DNA of 64,000 bases from Russula earlei (GCA_025769875.1 JAGFNK010000018.1:217495-281494), one strand, 5' to 3'. Counted from the stretch's first letter, positions 45,763 through 58,390 are shown. Numbers and translations: made by a program. Notes: a model not told the origin generated them from the letters alone.

Positions 45763-48700
45763 CAGTGAACACGTGGGCAGTAAAGGCTCTTACTCATCTA
45801 TAGAAGCCTTCTTACTCAGCAGCTTACTGAGCATGACTGAGCATGCTCAGTAAGCGTACTCCAACTTCTTACCCATCTGTCTATTATGCTTGATAACAAG
45901 GTTATGATTTGTTCCCTATTTAGCAGTTCTCTTGTAGTATATAAGTGCTCAATAAAGTAGCAGACAGTCTTCAGACTGTCCATTTGTTTACAGCACTCTC
46001 CAAACCTGGGATACTCCTTTAAGGACCATCCCCTTGTGACCATTCTGGCTTCTTCCCTGTGTACTTGCTCAACTCTACCAGTAACTATACCTCTCTGGTA
46101 CTTGTTACTGCTTTGGACTCTACTCCTCGCCCATGCAGTCTTGGACATCTACCGACTCGTCTTTGAGCTTACCCCTCACTCTTGAACTGGATAGTTCAAC
46201 AGTGAGTCTTGACACCCAAGCCCTACAACATCTAACAATCCTTGTCTTGTAGGAGCTGCCCCAGAACCCTTTGATGGAAAGGCAGATAATGCAGAAGCCT
46301 TTTGGGCAGCTTTGGCCAATTATATCAATGGCAACTCTTTTATGGATGAAAGCAAGAAAGTTGCTGCTGCACTTACACACTTTAAAGTAGGAACCCCTGC
46401 TGGAGTGTGGGCTAGGGAACAAACCATGAAGGCCATAGGATTTTTGGGAGTTGGCCAGTTGCAGATGCTTTCTACCTTTTTAGGGTCCATTTGTATGGTA
46501 TTCCCTTTTAAAATTACTCCAAGGAATTCAACTGTGTCTTGTTCAAACTGGCATTTCTCCGGTTTGAGGTATAAATTGTGTTTTCTCAGTTTGTCTAGTA
46601 TTCAGTGGATGTATTGTTCATGATTGGGGTCATCTTCTTTTGTTGCAATGAGTATGTCATCCATGTAGATGGTTAGCCAATCTTCTTGTAGTTCTTCTTC
46701 AAATATTGCATTCATCATTGTTTGGAAGGTGGCTGGGGAGTTGGTTAGGCCGAAGAACATCACTGTTGGCTCAAATAATCCTTTGTTGGTAAGGAAGGCT
46801 GCTTTCCATTGGTCTCCTTCTTTGATATGGACATTGTTGTATCCCCATTGGATGTCAAATTTGGTGAACTTCCCTTTCCCTCTTACTTTGTTTATCAATT
46901 GTGGGATTAGAGGTAAAGGGTATTGGTTTTGTACAGTCCATTCATTCAGTTTCCAATAGTCTTGAACTGGTCATAATTTTCCATCTTTCTTTTTAATGAA
47001 GAAGAAAGGTGCTGCATAAGGAGATTTTGAGGGTCCAATATATCCTTTCTGTAGGTGCTCTTTTGATGAGTTTCTTCAATTCTTCTTGTTCATTCTGAGT
47101 TAGTGGATATATTTTTTCCTGGTAATGAGCTCGGTGCACCTGGTTTTAATTGGATAGCGTGATCCCAAATCCTCAGTTCTTGGAATCATTGGGCAGCTTC
47201 CTCTGAAAATATTTGGCTATGTTGCTTATATTTGTCAGGTATGATAGGAGAGTCCTTGGTTGTTTGTGGTATTATGATTCTTCCAATGTAGAGATCATTG
47301 GTCATTTTTTTGTACCTTTTTGTCTTGGGAGGAATTGTGCTTTGGCTGCATCTGGAGCTTTGATGATTAGTGGTAGGTGTGATGCATTGATCCATCCTCT
47401 TGCCCAGTTGATTTTTGGTTGATTGGCAGCAAACCATGGGTATCCTAGGATCATTTGATTGTCTCTTAGTTCAGATAGGAACAATCTCATCTTGATAGTT
47501 TTTGTGCCTGTTCTGACATCTAAGTCCATGTAATATTGTAATACTCAAGTTTTGTTAGGTGTTCCGTCCACATTGAGAAGTCTTTGGGGTTTCTCTAGTT
47601 GTTTGATGGGGAGATGGAGCCACCAAGTGTACTTCAGGTTTAGGAAATTTCCTGTAGCTCCCAAGTCGAGTAGTGTGATAGTTTCAGCCCTCTTATGAGA
47701 AGAATGGAGATATGTTCTAACTGTCATTGATTTCCTGTTAGATATATACACATTCTTATCCAAGCTCCTAATCCAGGCTGAGCAAATTAGGCAGAGGGAA
47801 AATCCTGGGAGACTCCTAGTTGAGAGGCTAACACATCCTTATCTTGGTCCAAAAGCAACTCCAGAGTTGCTTTTGCAGCAGCGATTCTGTCTTCAGAAGA
47901 AGACAAGCAAGTATGGGTGTTGGTAATAGGTTCTATCATGGTAGAAGTGTCATCCCAGTCAATGAGGTTGACGTGTTCTTCACATTGTGGGCAATCATGT
48001 GCAAAGTGTCCTAGTTGGCCACATTCAAAGCAGTTGTTGTTGTTTTGGCAGCAGTTATTGTTGTTAAGTTGCACAACTTGTCCTTGGAAGTTTCATTGAT
48101 TTTGAAATGGTGGAGCTCATGTCCTATCAATGTCCATGGGTACTTGTTGATTGGCCATGGATCTAGGGGTGTTCAACAAATTGTACCCTTGTTGAAATGA
48201 CTGAAATGCACCATGTCCTCCTGGATTGAAAGTATTTCTTTGTTGGTATTGTTGATTCCCACAATATGGAAAACCTCCCCTGGGTGCAAACAGGGTGCAT
48301 CTGAATGTGTTGTTTTGTCCAAGTAAATTAGCTAGCAGTTGCTTTCCTTTGATAGTCTCAACTGCTCATTGTTTGATGTCATCATATGTATTCATATTTT
48401 GTGAGGTCAATATAGTGTCAAGGACATTCTGTGGTAGAACCCCTCATAAACAGGTGGGTGACTGAGTCTTCACCGAGTTGATAACCTGCTTCCTGAGTGA
48501 GCGTTTCAAAAGTTGATACATATTGGTTGATTTCATTGTTCCTAGGACAAAGTTCTAAGATCTTTCCTGCTGAATATTGTGGACATCCAGTATCTTGATA
48601 TTGTTGTTGGAATTTGTATAGGAATTGTTCCCATATGGCTGGGATGTCATCTTGTGGACTGAGAGTATCAATCTATGCACCGATCTTTCTTGCCCAGTTG

Positions 48701-48771
48701 TCTGTTTCTGGTCCTTGCATAAGGGTGAGAGCAACTGCAACTTGTTGGATGGGGGAGTTCATGCCAGCTAC

Positions 48772-49363
48772 TGTCATGATTTACCCCTTGTTGGTTTGTC
48801 ACTAACCTTTTCTGTTATTGTTCTCTTGTGTCACCCTCATCCCTTTGGTTACCATTTTATCCCTTGATATTGATTGACAGCTGTCACTTTACCTCCTTGT
48901 GTTTCACTTGTCATTGATCTCCTTTTGCTATTGGTTCACCCTTTATCTATTGTTCTGCATATAGTACTGTACAGCCTCGCTATATACAGTATTTAAGCGC
49001 CTGTAGAAGCTGGGGAATGCCCCAAGCTTAGCTTTGTCCCATTTCCTGTTGCATCCCTTGCCCTGTATACTCTCTCAATCACAACTTGCTTGTGCTGGCT
49101 TACACCCTGTTTAACCTGAGCACACCTCAAGGAACCCTTGTGTTCCTCTTCCTCCTCTGCCTCTCTCCCATCGTCCTCCTCTTCTGTGAAACCAGAAGAT
49201 CAACTCTGTCTGTGGACTGAGTCATTGTCTGACTTAATCTTGAGACACTAAACCTTTGATCTGGTCTCTTTGAGCCAGCCCCACTGAACCCTTGAACCAA
49301 GTCACAGGGACTTGGCCCCACTGAACCCTGAGCTAACACTCCAATGGCCATGACGCCATAACA
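48772..49363 (+). repeat. Solo LTR F (592 bp), TSD GCTAC
   Basis: TGTCATGATTTACC...CGCCATAACA, flanked by GCTAC at 48767-48771 and 49364-49368. TATATA-like boxes near 48985-49000. A single copy in the window, inside G gag. Confidence 0.9.
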
Positions 49364-49547
49364 GCTACTGCTTGGTTGGCATGAAGGTAATCAGTTAGTT
49401 GTTGGACAAAAAGATCTGCCTTAGTTTGGTCTCCTTCGAATGGAATTGGAAGGCTTCTGAGTGTTTTGATATCTCCAGGTGCCACTTGTGGTACCGGGAC
49501 CTGAGGCAGGTTAGCGTTTGGACCATATCCTCAAGGGCCACCTGGAC

Positions 49548-50375
49548 TGTTATGAACCAAGGCCAGGACCTGGCCATATATTGTCCTATTCTACTCAAGA
49601 GAGACCTCTCTCACTTTGCATCGCCAACACACTTCCGTTTCTTGGGCTATCCCTCCTGTGGTGCAAGATATCGCTATTGCAAAGGCACTATGACATGACC
49701 AGGCACCTGTTTCCTAATCGGGTAATCATCGTGTGGCAGCCACATGGCCACTCAGCCACCAAGAACCCGAAACAGTGGCATGAACTCCTACAAACTGTTG
49801 CATAACTCAGATGATGTCATCTAAGCTCCAATGACATCATGGATGACTGAGCGACTCCCCAATGACCTCATTGTCTCACTAAGTGCTCCACAGTGACATC
49901 ATAAGCATGTCATTGCTCCACAGTGATCAGTAATACACTCAGTAAGCCCAAAATCTGACACAAGCGAGTTTATGCCTCTGTAGTCCTATTGGATGGTACC
50001 AAGGAATCTAGAATAGTCCCTGACCTTTGTAATCGACCCTGTACACAGTATATAAGCCCCAATGTAGCATGGCAGTCATCAGACTGTCCATTTGTGATAC
50101 TCTCATCTTCCTGGGTACTCCCCTGTGACTGCTCAGTCTAAAGCCTTCCCTCATCTTCAACATACTCTTCAACGACCACCTTGTTTAAAGCCCCTCGCTG
50201 CACTGGCCTCTATACTTCGCCTCTGCCTTCTGCAACACATACCAGTCCCCATCTGGTATCTTCTAGTCATTTGGCTCATCCTCCTGTTCAACGCCATTTA
50301 TGCCGTGTACCATCTGTTCCAACCCTTGCCCACCTGCTCCTGAGTCCTTTGTGATCAACAGTATGTGTCTTGACA
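49548..50375 (+). repeat. Solo LTR A, TSD TGGAC/CGGAC
   Basis: 828 bp and the only plus-oriented LTR A. The flanks TGGAC (49543-49547) and CGGAC (50376-50380) differ by one C/T at a CpG. Inserted in the Gly/Pro-rich part of G gag. Confidence 0.92.
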
Positions 50376-51100
50376 CGGACCACCTGGGCCTCCTGGGTTA
50401 ACAGTTCCACCTGGTCCTCCTGGTCCTCCAGGTCCCAAAGGATGTCCTCCACCTCATCACAATGCATTTCTAAGAGCTTGGTATGTGTCATTTGGCATGG
50501 TGGTGTTTGCTCTGCTGACTGAGGAGGGTGGTGTGGCAGTGGTAGTCAGTTGGGTGGTTGTGGCAGTGGTCATGACTGTAGCTGTGGCCATGGTGTTTGT
50601 TCCCTGATCGGAAATTGTTGGTGTTGGTAAGATGGTTGTTTGAAGGATGATTGGGGTGAGGGTGTCGTTGTCTGACTTAATGTTGTTTGGTATGGGAGCG
50701 TTTTGTATTTGTTGTTCGGTACTGGTTTCCTCTTCGATAGTGGTGCTGGATGCGTCTGTTTTCTGCTCATCTGCTCTCTTAGTTCGGGTTCTTCTTTTGG
50801 TTTGATGTTGTACTGATCAAGGTCTTCTCATTGTATCCCCAGATAGTGTTGTTTGTTTTTGTCTTTGAGAATTTCGTACCAATGTCCTGCTCTGAAGTAT
50901 ACTAGTGTGGAGTGTTCATCTATGATTTGTTCTCCCAATGGATGCATGATAAAACAGCCAAGATGTTGTCCAAGTTCATTGAGTCCAACCCAATATATCC
51001 TGCTGTTGAAAGGGGTAGTGAGGAGATTCTGCTCTGGTAGGCTCATCCATGTCCTACTTGTTGAAGGTTGAAGTCATGATGAAAGAAAGTCAAATCTAAT

Positions 51101-52437
51101 GTCACCACCAGATGGTTAAGACAATTAACAATAGATCCATTGAGTTTAGTATGAGAGAAGTAACTGGTAGTCAATCAGTTGTGAGAGGAAAAGAATCAAT
51201 TGTCAGTTAACTAGACAGGAGATTCAACTTGACCTCCTAGTGAGGCCGTCGCATACCTTATATACCTAACTAGAGAACTGGAACCTGGTCATACATTCGA
51301 CGAGTTGTAGCATTGAGAATTTGAAGGAACACAAGAGAAGGTACGAGAAACATGAGAGGAGCTTCAACACGCGAGAGGAAAAGACAAGTGGCTACTCCAC
51401 GCATCGAGACGATTCGAAAATTTACCACATTCGTCCTTTGCCTTTACACGATGGACAGGAATGGATAAGTCCAGTCCACTAAAACTCAACTCAGTGGTCA
51501 ATAAAGGTGAAATATATTGACCACTGAATTGACTCAGCTCAGATTACAAATTATTTTAAAACAATTGATTGATTTGTTGCCCTCTCCTCATGCATCACAT
51601 TATTGTAAATATGTCAACCCAAACAATTAGAACTTAGTCAAATGCTTAAGAGAGGGCAGCTCAGTGCCCAAGTTATGTAACCTAAGATGCAACATGAGTT
51701 GCCCCAAATCACCAGGGGGATCATATACACTTAATTTGCCCGATCAATTTAGCCTTAGCAGACTCGGATAAACTTAACACAATGGTGTATGTTAATACAT
51801 GGATTTATATTGAATAAATCGAGACATAAAGTGCATCCACAAATATGACACCAAATTTTAAATAGGAACGGTCTACTCATTACATGGCGATAATCAGCCG
51901 ATGGGGATCAATCGCACCCGATGGGGATCAATCGCCTCGATGACAGAGACTGACCACACAGATTAAACTCAACGCAAAGATCTGGGCTTTACATTTTGTT
52001 ACAATTTTACTCGAGCCAAATAATATAGTTAGCATTCTTATAATTGAATCTTGTTTGTATTTTCCCACTAAGAACCAAGTCTGTGTTGAAGGCAGCGGGC
52101 GGCGGCTTGCTGAGTTTGCGAAAACACACACAAAAGAAGGGACAAAACAGGTCTCTTGTTCCAAGGCGTAACTAGAGTTTCTACATATGAGACGCGATCT
52201 ATGAGAGAGGGGGATATTGGGGGATTGGGGAGACAGAAAGACGCGAGTTGGGAGTGCGATACATGGATGTGGAACAAGACGAGCCAGAGCGATGAGCTGC
52301 GATGAAAGAGGGTCGAGAGCTGGCTGGGCAGTGGAGGTGGAACCAGTACGTGATGAAAGAGAGTCGAGAGCAATGACGCAGGGCTGGAATGGGATGCCGC
52401 CTTACAGCGGGACACTGTGTGACGACGTACTAAAGAA
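51101..52437 (+). other. Stretch without a recognised gene; possible G promoter sequence
   Basis: A TATATAAGG on the minus strand near 51266-51274 could belong to the 5' LTR of G, but LTR ends cannot be set with one copy. The sequence after 51540 is AT-rich. GATGGGGATCAATCGC is directly repeated at 51900-51933. No coding gene was seen. Confidence 0.4.
51484..51534 (+). repeat. 20-bp inverted repeat (hairpin)
   Basis: Arms 51484-51503 and 51515-51534 pair at 18 of 20 positions around the core CAGTGGTCAATA, with an 11-nt loop. It lies just upstream of G. It may be a terminator or part of a small decayed element. Confidence 0.6.
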
Positions 52438-54799
52438 TTACCTTGGACATGGAAAGCCTTGCGAGACAGCCGACGAGCTATACCTGGAAAGTGAAGATCC
52501 TTTTGGTGGATATTGTCCTCTACGCTTTTTGTTGAATGATAGACCCATTTCTACAGGATGATCATCATCTTTAGCCTTGCGCTTGCGGCAGCCCCTGCTG
52601 AACGTTGGCTCATGACCAACAATGTTCTTTGATAGGCTGCCGTCATCGTCGGACCAATTTTTGGATTCCAGGTTCCGTGTTATGAGATTCAAGACCCATT
52701 CAGAAGAACAAAGCTTCTCGTGAGCATCCTTGACCTCCGTCCGGACATTCCTCTCCGCTTGAGGTTCGGGCATAATTGATTTTGGGTTAATATCATCATA
52801 GAAGGTTTTAAGAAGGGTGCGCAACTCTTCAATGATCTGGTGGCATGGTTCCGGGACAAAACCAAACGAATCCGGGTGAAGCATTAGTTTGTGTAGGAAA
52901 GATAGCTTTCCGTCACCGCCCCGGATAACACCATCTTCATCCACGTCTCTGTATCCATCAAATACGTGTTGCATATCTTGTGATTGGCCCTCGATCGCAG
53001 AATGTCGGCATTTCATGACAATATAAATAAGAACCCAGTAAAAGGATTCAATATCATCTGAAATTTGATGAAATCGAGCATGAGGGTGTAATAAAAGTCC
53101 TGTTGATATGAACTGCCATGTACCCTGAACACGAAGTCAATTCGCCGCGCATAGGGGATAAACAGATCATACCATGCGGGAGTGTTGTCTCTGCTGGGTC
53201 ACATCCACCCTCTTGGACATGTCCCAGTTGATCAATAAACCTGATCGATCTGGGGCGATCAGAATGTTTCCTGCGCTCACATCCCGATGTAAAATTTTTG
53301 CTTTGTCATATGCGTCCGTATGAGCTGTTCCAAATTGTCAAACAACAAACTTAAACGTAACGCCAATCCTCACCGATCATAGCATCCCGAATGACCTGGC
53401 ATAGCTCCCGAGTCGATCCGAACGTACTCAGCAGCTGTCCGAGCGTGTTCAAGACAAGTCGGTAGTGGACATATCGTTTGACGCGCGGTGTACCGGGACA
53501 CCAAATACGTTTGCGTTCGCCATCTTTCACATAGTCTTGCATCCTTGTGCATTGTACGTTGAGTGAATGCTCCGGTGTCGACAGCATGTCGCCAGCTGGA
53601 CCCAACTCCGGAATGAAACGCACTTTTGCTTCTAGTAAATCGCGATAAATATCCCCTTCTTTCTTGATACCTGGGAAATCGGTACGCCAGTAATCTTTGA
53701 GGTAAACCAGTTTATTCCGTTTGACGTCATGGCACACAAATCCAAACGTCGACCGACCAAAAAGGGTTTTCGTCTCCCATATTGGTTTCCATATGATATA
53801 GGGCTTTGGCTGTCCGTCCGTGGCATGATCGTCATTGACAAGAATCTGGCGAAGGTCTTCAACTTCAATTTTCTCGACGTCCATGTATACCGCCAGCGTG
53901 GACTGTGCATCACCAACCCCCTTATCGTTCTTCGAGACCAAGGTGACAGTGGTGTCGTATCCACGCTGGGCAAAAGTGAGAGAGTTGAGCCTCCAGATGA
54001 ATTTCGGAAAGGGTGTTGGGATTTTTGGTCCAATCGAATATCTCGGTATAGATTGCACCACTGCGATCCCATTGCAGTAGTCGCCCTTCTGCCTTTCCAA
54101 AGAGGATGATCGAGTAAGAGAAGACCCGAAACTGTGAATGATGGATAGAAGTGGCATAATGTGTGAGTTGACCACACACACGATACGCGCGCTCAGTCCA
54201 CCTAACGTGACACTCGACCCCAGCCTCTCGCCTCATATGTGTAAGGTTGCGAAAAATGTCCTCTTTTCCCTTTTTGTTTTCGATCCACACATCGACCGCT
54301 CTCCAGTCCAGTGAGGTCAGCCGCTCGTTTTCCTGATGACCTTCCCTTTTCTGATAGATAACGATGTCTGGTCTCCCTAGGATTGCCTTATCTTGCTTGG
54401 CAGTGGTGTTGACGAATGTGAGATTATCAGCGAGGCCGGACGTTTTGATTGCCTGTATCTGTCATGTACGTGAGCGTGGATCCCCCCTTGAATGTGGGGA
54501 CTGACAAAGTGATCCTCATTGTGTGAGACGGAGCGCTTGTCGAAGCTGATGATGCGCTCCGTCTTTCGAGCTTGGCTTGCTTCTGGCACGAATTCCGAGA
54601 GGAATTCGGCTATTGGCATAGGCCCGACAAATTTGTCACATACGTCCCAGGTCATGTCCTTATATCTCTCTGAAGCTAGCTTTTGAGTTGTGGATGTGTG
54701 TGTGTGACTTCCTGATAGGTCGTATTTTAGAGGTGAAGTAGTTATAGTTAGACTACTTTGCTCAGTTTGAGGCGGCGTGCTGGGACGGATGACGGCCAT
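52438..54799 (-). pseudogene. FunK1-type fungal protein kinase, one frameshift, DFG Asp replaced
   Basis: Four exons on the minus strand: 54799-54506, 54452-53374, 53324-53173 and 53124-52438, with GT-AG introns of 53, 49 and 48 bp. The product shows FVGPMPIAEFL, an IENKKGKED segment, TLFGRSTFGFVCHD, the VHYRLVLNTLG block, the catalytic loop HRDVSAGN (about 53265-53290), and GTWQFIS then ESFYWVLIYIVMK in the C-lobe; the tail is basic. This is the FunK1 (Pkinase_fungal) family, expanded in Agaricomycetes and of unknown substrate. Two defects: an extra A near 54001-54004 shifts the frame, and the DFG-equivalent reads INWD instead of the usual IDWD (codon 53227-53229). It could be a pseudokinase or pseudogene; the frameshift could also be a sequencing error. 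Confidence 0.85.
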
Positions 54800-54959
54800 G
54801 TTGTGAGATGAGACAAAGAAAAGGTGAGAATCACCTACTGCAATCAGTACGTGGTCCCGCAGTCAATGATTCTCTCTTAACTCTAATCTTAAAACAGGTT
54901 GTGTGCGGCAGCAATTACATGTACCATATGAACGATCACTTCAATGTACATACTCGAGC

Positions 54960-55205
54960 GAAACCAGGGTGGTTCAGGGTGCGTGAGCTTGCTCGCTTAA
55001 GTATCTGCCTACTACACGGCCACGGCCAGTGAAACCCAGAGAACCGCAGGCTGTAAGTGCCTTATCGGCAATAATTGGCTGATGGGGATCAATCTCCCCG
55101 ATGACGGAGATACGCACATATGCGCTTTCATGCAAATTCTCACACACAGAATAAAACCGAGGAAAGTATTGACATTGACATGAACGACCTGCCAAGTTGT
55201 CATCA
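54960..55205 (+). repeat. Dispersed host repeat R1, copy 1
   Basis: Contains TTAAGTATCTGCCTACTACA, GTAAGTGCC, GGCAATAATTG, GATGACGGAGATA, TGCGCTTTCATGCAAA and TATTGACATTGACATGAAC in this order. The same blocks recur at 63262-63680 and partly at 60725-60800. Element type unknown. Confidence 0.6.
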
Positions 55206-55226
55206 CATATGCGCGCACACATTCAT

Positions 55227-56580
55227 CTAAGAGAGACCACGCAATTCGGTAATGACAGTATGAAGCGTGGGCTTTGCTGCCCTACATAGTGCATCAAGGA
55301 CATCCGTCCCCAACTTACTGCCCGCATCTTCCCAATAAACCCTTTCTACCATCGGAAAGGATCGTACATAGGCACACATGATGTCCTGTTATATGGGTAA
55401 GACATGGAAGACGAAAATGTGGTAAGGTCATACCATATCTCTATGTGATAAGCAAGCCTGGTTCAGGAACCAACTCAGAGTGCAGATCTGTCTTAGCTCA
55501 CGAGTTGGGTAACCATCACTATCATAGTGGCTCAGGTTTGTATGCGGTGAGGCAGATGGCAAAGTCGGCAAAATTCGAAGCCCAAGATGGTCGAGGTTCT
55601 GGAAATGGCTCACGATTTGCAAGAGATGAAGAAAGGTAGGATCATGCGGTTGGAATTGGCTCATTTCCACTTCTAGGTTGTAAAGGCTTGTCGAGTTACC
55701 CAGTTGCTCTCCAATGTCACAGCAAATCCCCAATGGAGCACAAAGGGTCAGAAGATTGGGTAGGAAAGGCTGACGGCTAGGTCGAATGCGGTCCAATGGC
55801 ACGTTGCATTGGATACGGATGCTCTTAAGGCCCTTGTGCTTGGTTAGAAAACGAATGAGCGCTGGCCCTGGGATATCCCCTTCGAGAACGAGTTTCTTGA
55901 GAGATGTTATGTTGAGCTCGCCAAGTAAAGCGGTCCAGTGGGAGGGTTTCAAAGATACTATGCAAAGGAACAGGGACTTGATAGGTGAGTGCTTGAGAAT
56001 CCCCATCATGGTTTCCGCGATTCCGGGAGCGAAGGTGTAATCAGATGAAATATCAAGTAAATTAATTGTGTGAGAGCTGCATGCTCCGCTTCGTAAGGCG
56101 ATGGAGGAAGGAAGACAATCCACAGAACCGAATCCTGCGAAGTGCAGTTGTGTGAGTGGTAGGGTGTTAAACAGTTGGTGCATTTTGATGAACCCAGAGG
56201 CCAGCAGAAGCGGATCGGACCCATGGAGAAGAAGGTGGAAATCCCGAAGATTGCACGTATTTGAAGGCTTGATAAGGAAACGGGTAAGGAATCTCATCGC
56301 AGTTCGGGCCTCCAGTGGGGAGCAAGGGATGGAACAGAACATCTTTTTGGGGGGTTTGAAGGTGTGAATAGCAGACCACAGTCCAAGAGACGCATATCCA
56401 CTCAGTTCATGTAGTGTCACTTCTGAGCCCCCTTCACTTGTGTCGTTCGCCTCAAGCCCACAGCGGTGCAAGTACTCTGGTAAGAGCGATCGACCTATGG
56501 ATCGTGAAGCAAGTACCAATGTTTGAAGATCGTCATTGTCCAGATGGGGTGGAAATCATAAGAAGTAGTTCAACAGGCAT
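55227..56580 (-). pseudogene. F-box/LRR-like protein, one frameshift
   Basis: Exon 1 runs from ATG 56580 to 55434 and exon 2 from 55385 to the TAG at 55227, with a 48-bp GT-AG intron (55386-55433). The N-terminus has an F-box pattern (DMPVELLLMIS, then DNDDLQTLVLASRSIGRSL). About 340 residues of leucine-rich repeat-like sequence follow (LTQLHFAGFGSV, SLKKLVLEGDIPG, LYNLEVEM, LDHLGLRILPTLP), ending with VYWEDAG. F-box proteins select substrates for SCF ubiquitin ligases, and this architecture is very common in Agaricomycetes. One extra C in the run at 56546-56549 breaks the F-box; the rest is open. Confidence 0.7.
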
Positions 56581-56990
56581 GTCCTGGATCCCTGTGCACT
56601 ACAAAAGTTTGTTACGGAATGGAAATTTGCATGAACGGTCAGCGTACAAGGTGTGTTTGATGCTGCTGTACTCGGCGTCTCTTAACTGCCTTCCAACGAT
56701 TACAATCGGTTGATGAGCAAAAGCGCCATTTCCGCTCATTTCCATCTGGTGGGCGCTCCAACTGTTGGGTTTATGAGCGGAGGACAGTCAGACATACACA
56801 TTGGCACAGAGGCTCACCCAGTGACGTTTGCAATTGCGTGGTGGTGATGGTGGTGGTGACACAGTATTCCCTCGTCGTTTGACTGCAGTCGAATGGCGAA
56901 GGGGATTAAGCAATGAAGGGTTCAATACCATGCTTGCGATCAGGTTGTTGTGATACAGAGGCGATTGTCACCGTCATGGTCTCCATGGGT

Positions 56991-57335
56991 TTAAATACCT
57001 TGAGAAGGTGCAGGTACTATTGTGGGCTCAAACTGTATATTCGGGAGATTGAGACGCATATGCGTATACATTGGCAGCTTGTCGTAATTGGTTAGGGAGA
57101 AACGAGTCATTATCACACGACGAGGATAATTGTTATCGCCAACAAGCATGATGACGAGCTGACCAACAGTTAGCGCATTTGGGAAGAGATAGAAGACATT
57201 CTTACGTGTACTTCTCAAAAGCATAGAACACAGTGCCCTTTGCAGCACTGTCGAGGAGAGAAGGGTATCACCCAGCACGCATGTTCATGAGAGCGGCACT
57301 AACTTTGGGGATAATGTTCTCTGTGGGTGCCTATA
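56991..57335 (-). pseudogene. Possible gene fragment beside LTR B
   Basis: Minus-strand coding-like sequence (SAALMNMRAG, then LLDSAAKGTVFYAFEKYT) ends at a plausible 47-bp GT-AG intron with a GCTAAC branch site (about 57161-57207). One TGA interrupts it. The family is not recognised, and LTR B at 57340 cuts any upstream part. 56581-56990 holds only a short GGT-rich tract (about 56847-56872). Confidence 0.3.
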
Positions 57336-57339
57336 GGGC

Positions 57340-58297
57340 TGTCATGAACCATTCTCCAGAGAGGGCCCTTGAAGGACCCTTCCTTATAGGAGGAAACCTG
57401 GTCCCTATGGTGTCACCCTGTTCACACGAGCAAAAGGGGTGAGTAGAGGTGTCCACAATATTGCGCACGCATTGTTGCGCGAGTGATTCTCGGCACAATC
57501 GACATACAGCAAGCCCCACTTAAAGGCAACCCTTCTAACAACAAAAGACAGTATTAGGGCCTTCCTAAGGACCCTTTGGAATGACCCTAGGAGCTCTACA
57601 ATAGGCACTAACCTAGTATCAAAGGCCCTACAACACATTATTAGACCGACTCTAATAACTATAGAACGAATTATAAGGCAATACTAAGGACCTTAATAGA
57701 AGTATTAGGGTCGATTCTAAGGACCCTAATAGAACTATATAAGGGCCTTATAGGATAACCTATTCCCTAATAAAACTACAAGTCCTCAAATGACCGGCCC
57801 TAAACTAACTAGCAGGAAATGAATCAGGTGCTTGCACGTGCACTAGGCAGTAAACACGGGGACAATGGAAGCTCTTACTCATCAAGAGAAGCCTTCTTAC
57901 TCAGCAGCTTACTGAGCATGACTGAGCATGCTCAGTAAGCATCCTCCGACTTCTTACTCATCACTCTATTGTGCTTGATAACAAGGTTATGACTTGTTCC
58001 CTATTTAGCAGTTCTCTTGTAGTATAAGCGCTCAATAAAGCAGCGGACAGTCCTCAGACTGTCCATTTGTTTACGGCACTCTCCATTCCTGGGATACTCC
58101 TTTAAGGACCATCCCCTTGTGTCTACCCTGGCCTCCTCTCTGCATGATTGCCCTACTCTCACGGTAACCGTGCCTCTCTGGTACCTGTTACTACTCTGGA
58201 CCTTACTCCTCGCCCACGCCGTCTTGGACGTCTATCAACTCGTCTTCAAGCTTATCCCTTGCTCTTGAACTGGATAGTTCAACAGTGAGTCTTGACA
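57340..58297 (+). repeat. Solo LTR B, 4-bp TSD GGGC
   Basis: 958 bp, flanked by GGGC at 57336-57339 and 58298-58301. The fifth base cannot be confirmed. Confidence 0.88.
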
Positions 58298-58390
58298 GGG
58301 CAGTCCCTTACGCTTAGAGGTGAGATCATTAGTGGGTCTGAGCGTCAGACTGCGTAATAAAAGGTCGATGCTTACCATGAGGTTTTATCA

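Larger units (their letters stand above)
35653..46214 (+). repeat. Solo LTR B split by element D1, TSD CCCAA
   Basis: The LTR B halves are 35653-36169 and 45763-46214. Outer flanks are CCCAA at 35648-35652 and 46215-46219. D1 with its own CAGTG duplication lies between the halves, so the LTR was present before D1 arrived. Confidence 0.93.
33522..46438 (+). mobile_element. Element A2: gag fragment hosting the insertion nest
   Basis: Plus-strand A-type gag sequence at 33522-33643, 34472-35652 and 46215-46438, matching A1 from the Cys-rich N-terminal region to the EPFDGKADNAEAFW capsid region. It carries many stops. It is interrupted by solo LTR A (33644-34471) and by LTR B (35653-46214), which holds D1. 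It ends at about 46438 against minus-strand element G. The LTRs and pol of A2 are absent. Confidence 0.85.
46439..51100 (-). mobile_element. Ty3/gypsy element G, partial (gag, protease, RT)
   Basis: Read leftward: a gag N-terminus (51046-50828, with RIYWVGLNELGQ and HWYEILKDKNKQHYLG), a Gly/Pro-rich tract (50460-50380), a capsid region (49530-49364 and 48771-48200), a CCHC knuckle CFECGQLGHFAHDC (about 48000-48045), protease (47763-47302) and RT (46980-46439, active site YMDD near 46645-46665, then CQFEQD and a WPTP thumb motif). It is truncated at 46438. The protease catalytic motif reads LDLGA instead of LDSGA, a TCG to TTG change. Solo LTRs F and A interrupt gag. Confidence 0.83.

Noticed and set aside
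51101..51330. 5' LTR of element G
   Set aside because: A TATATAAGG and a TCTGG after a CCA end are suggestive, but no second copy, target duplication or self-priming match could be found, so no LTR boundary is called.
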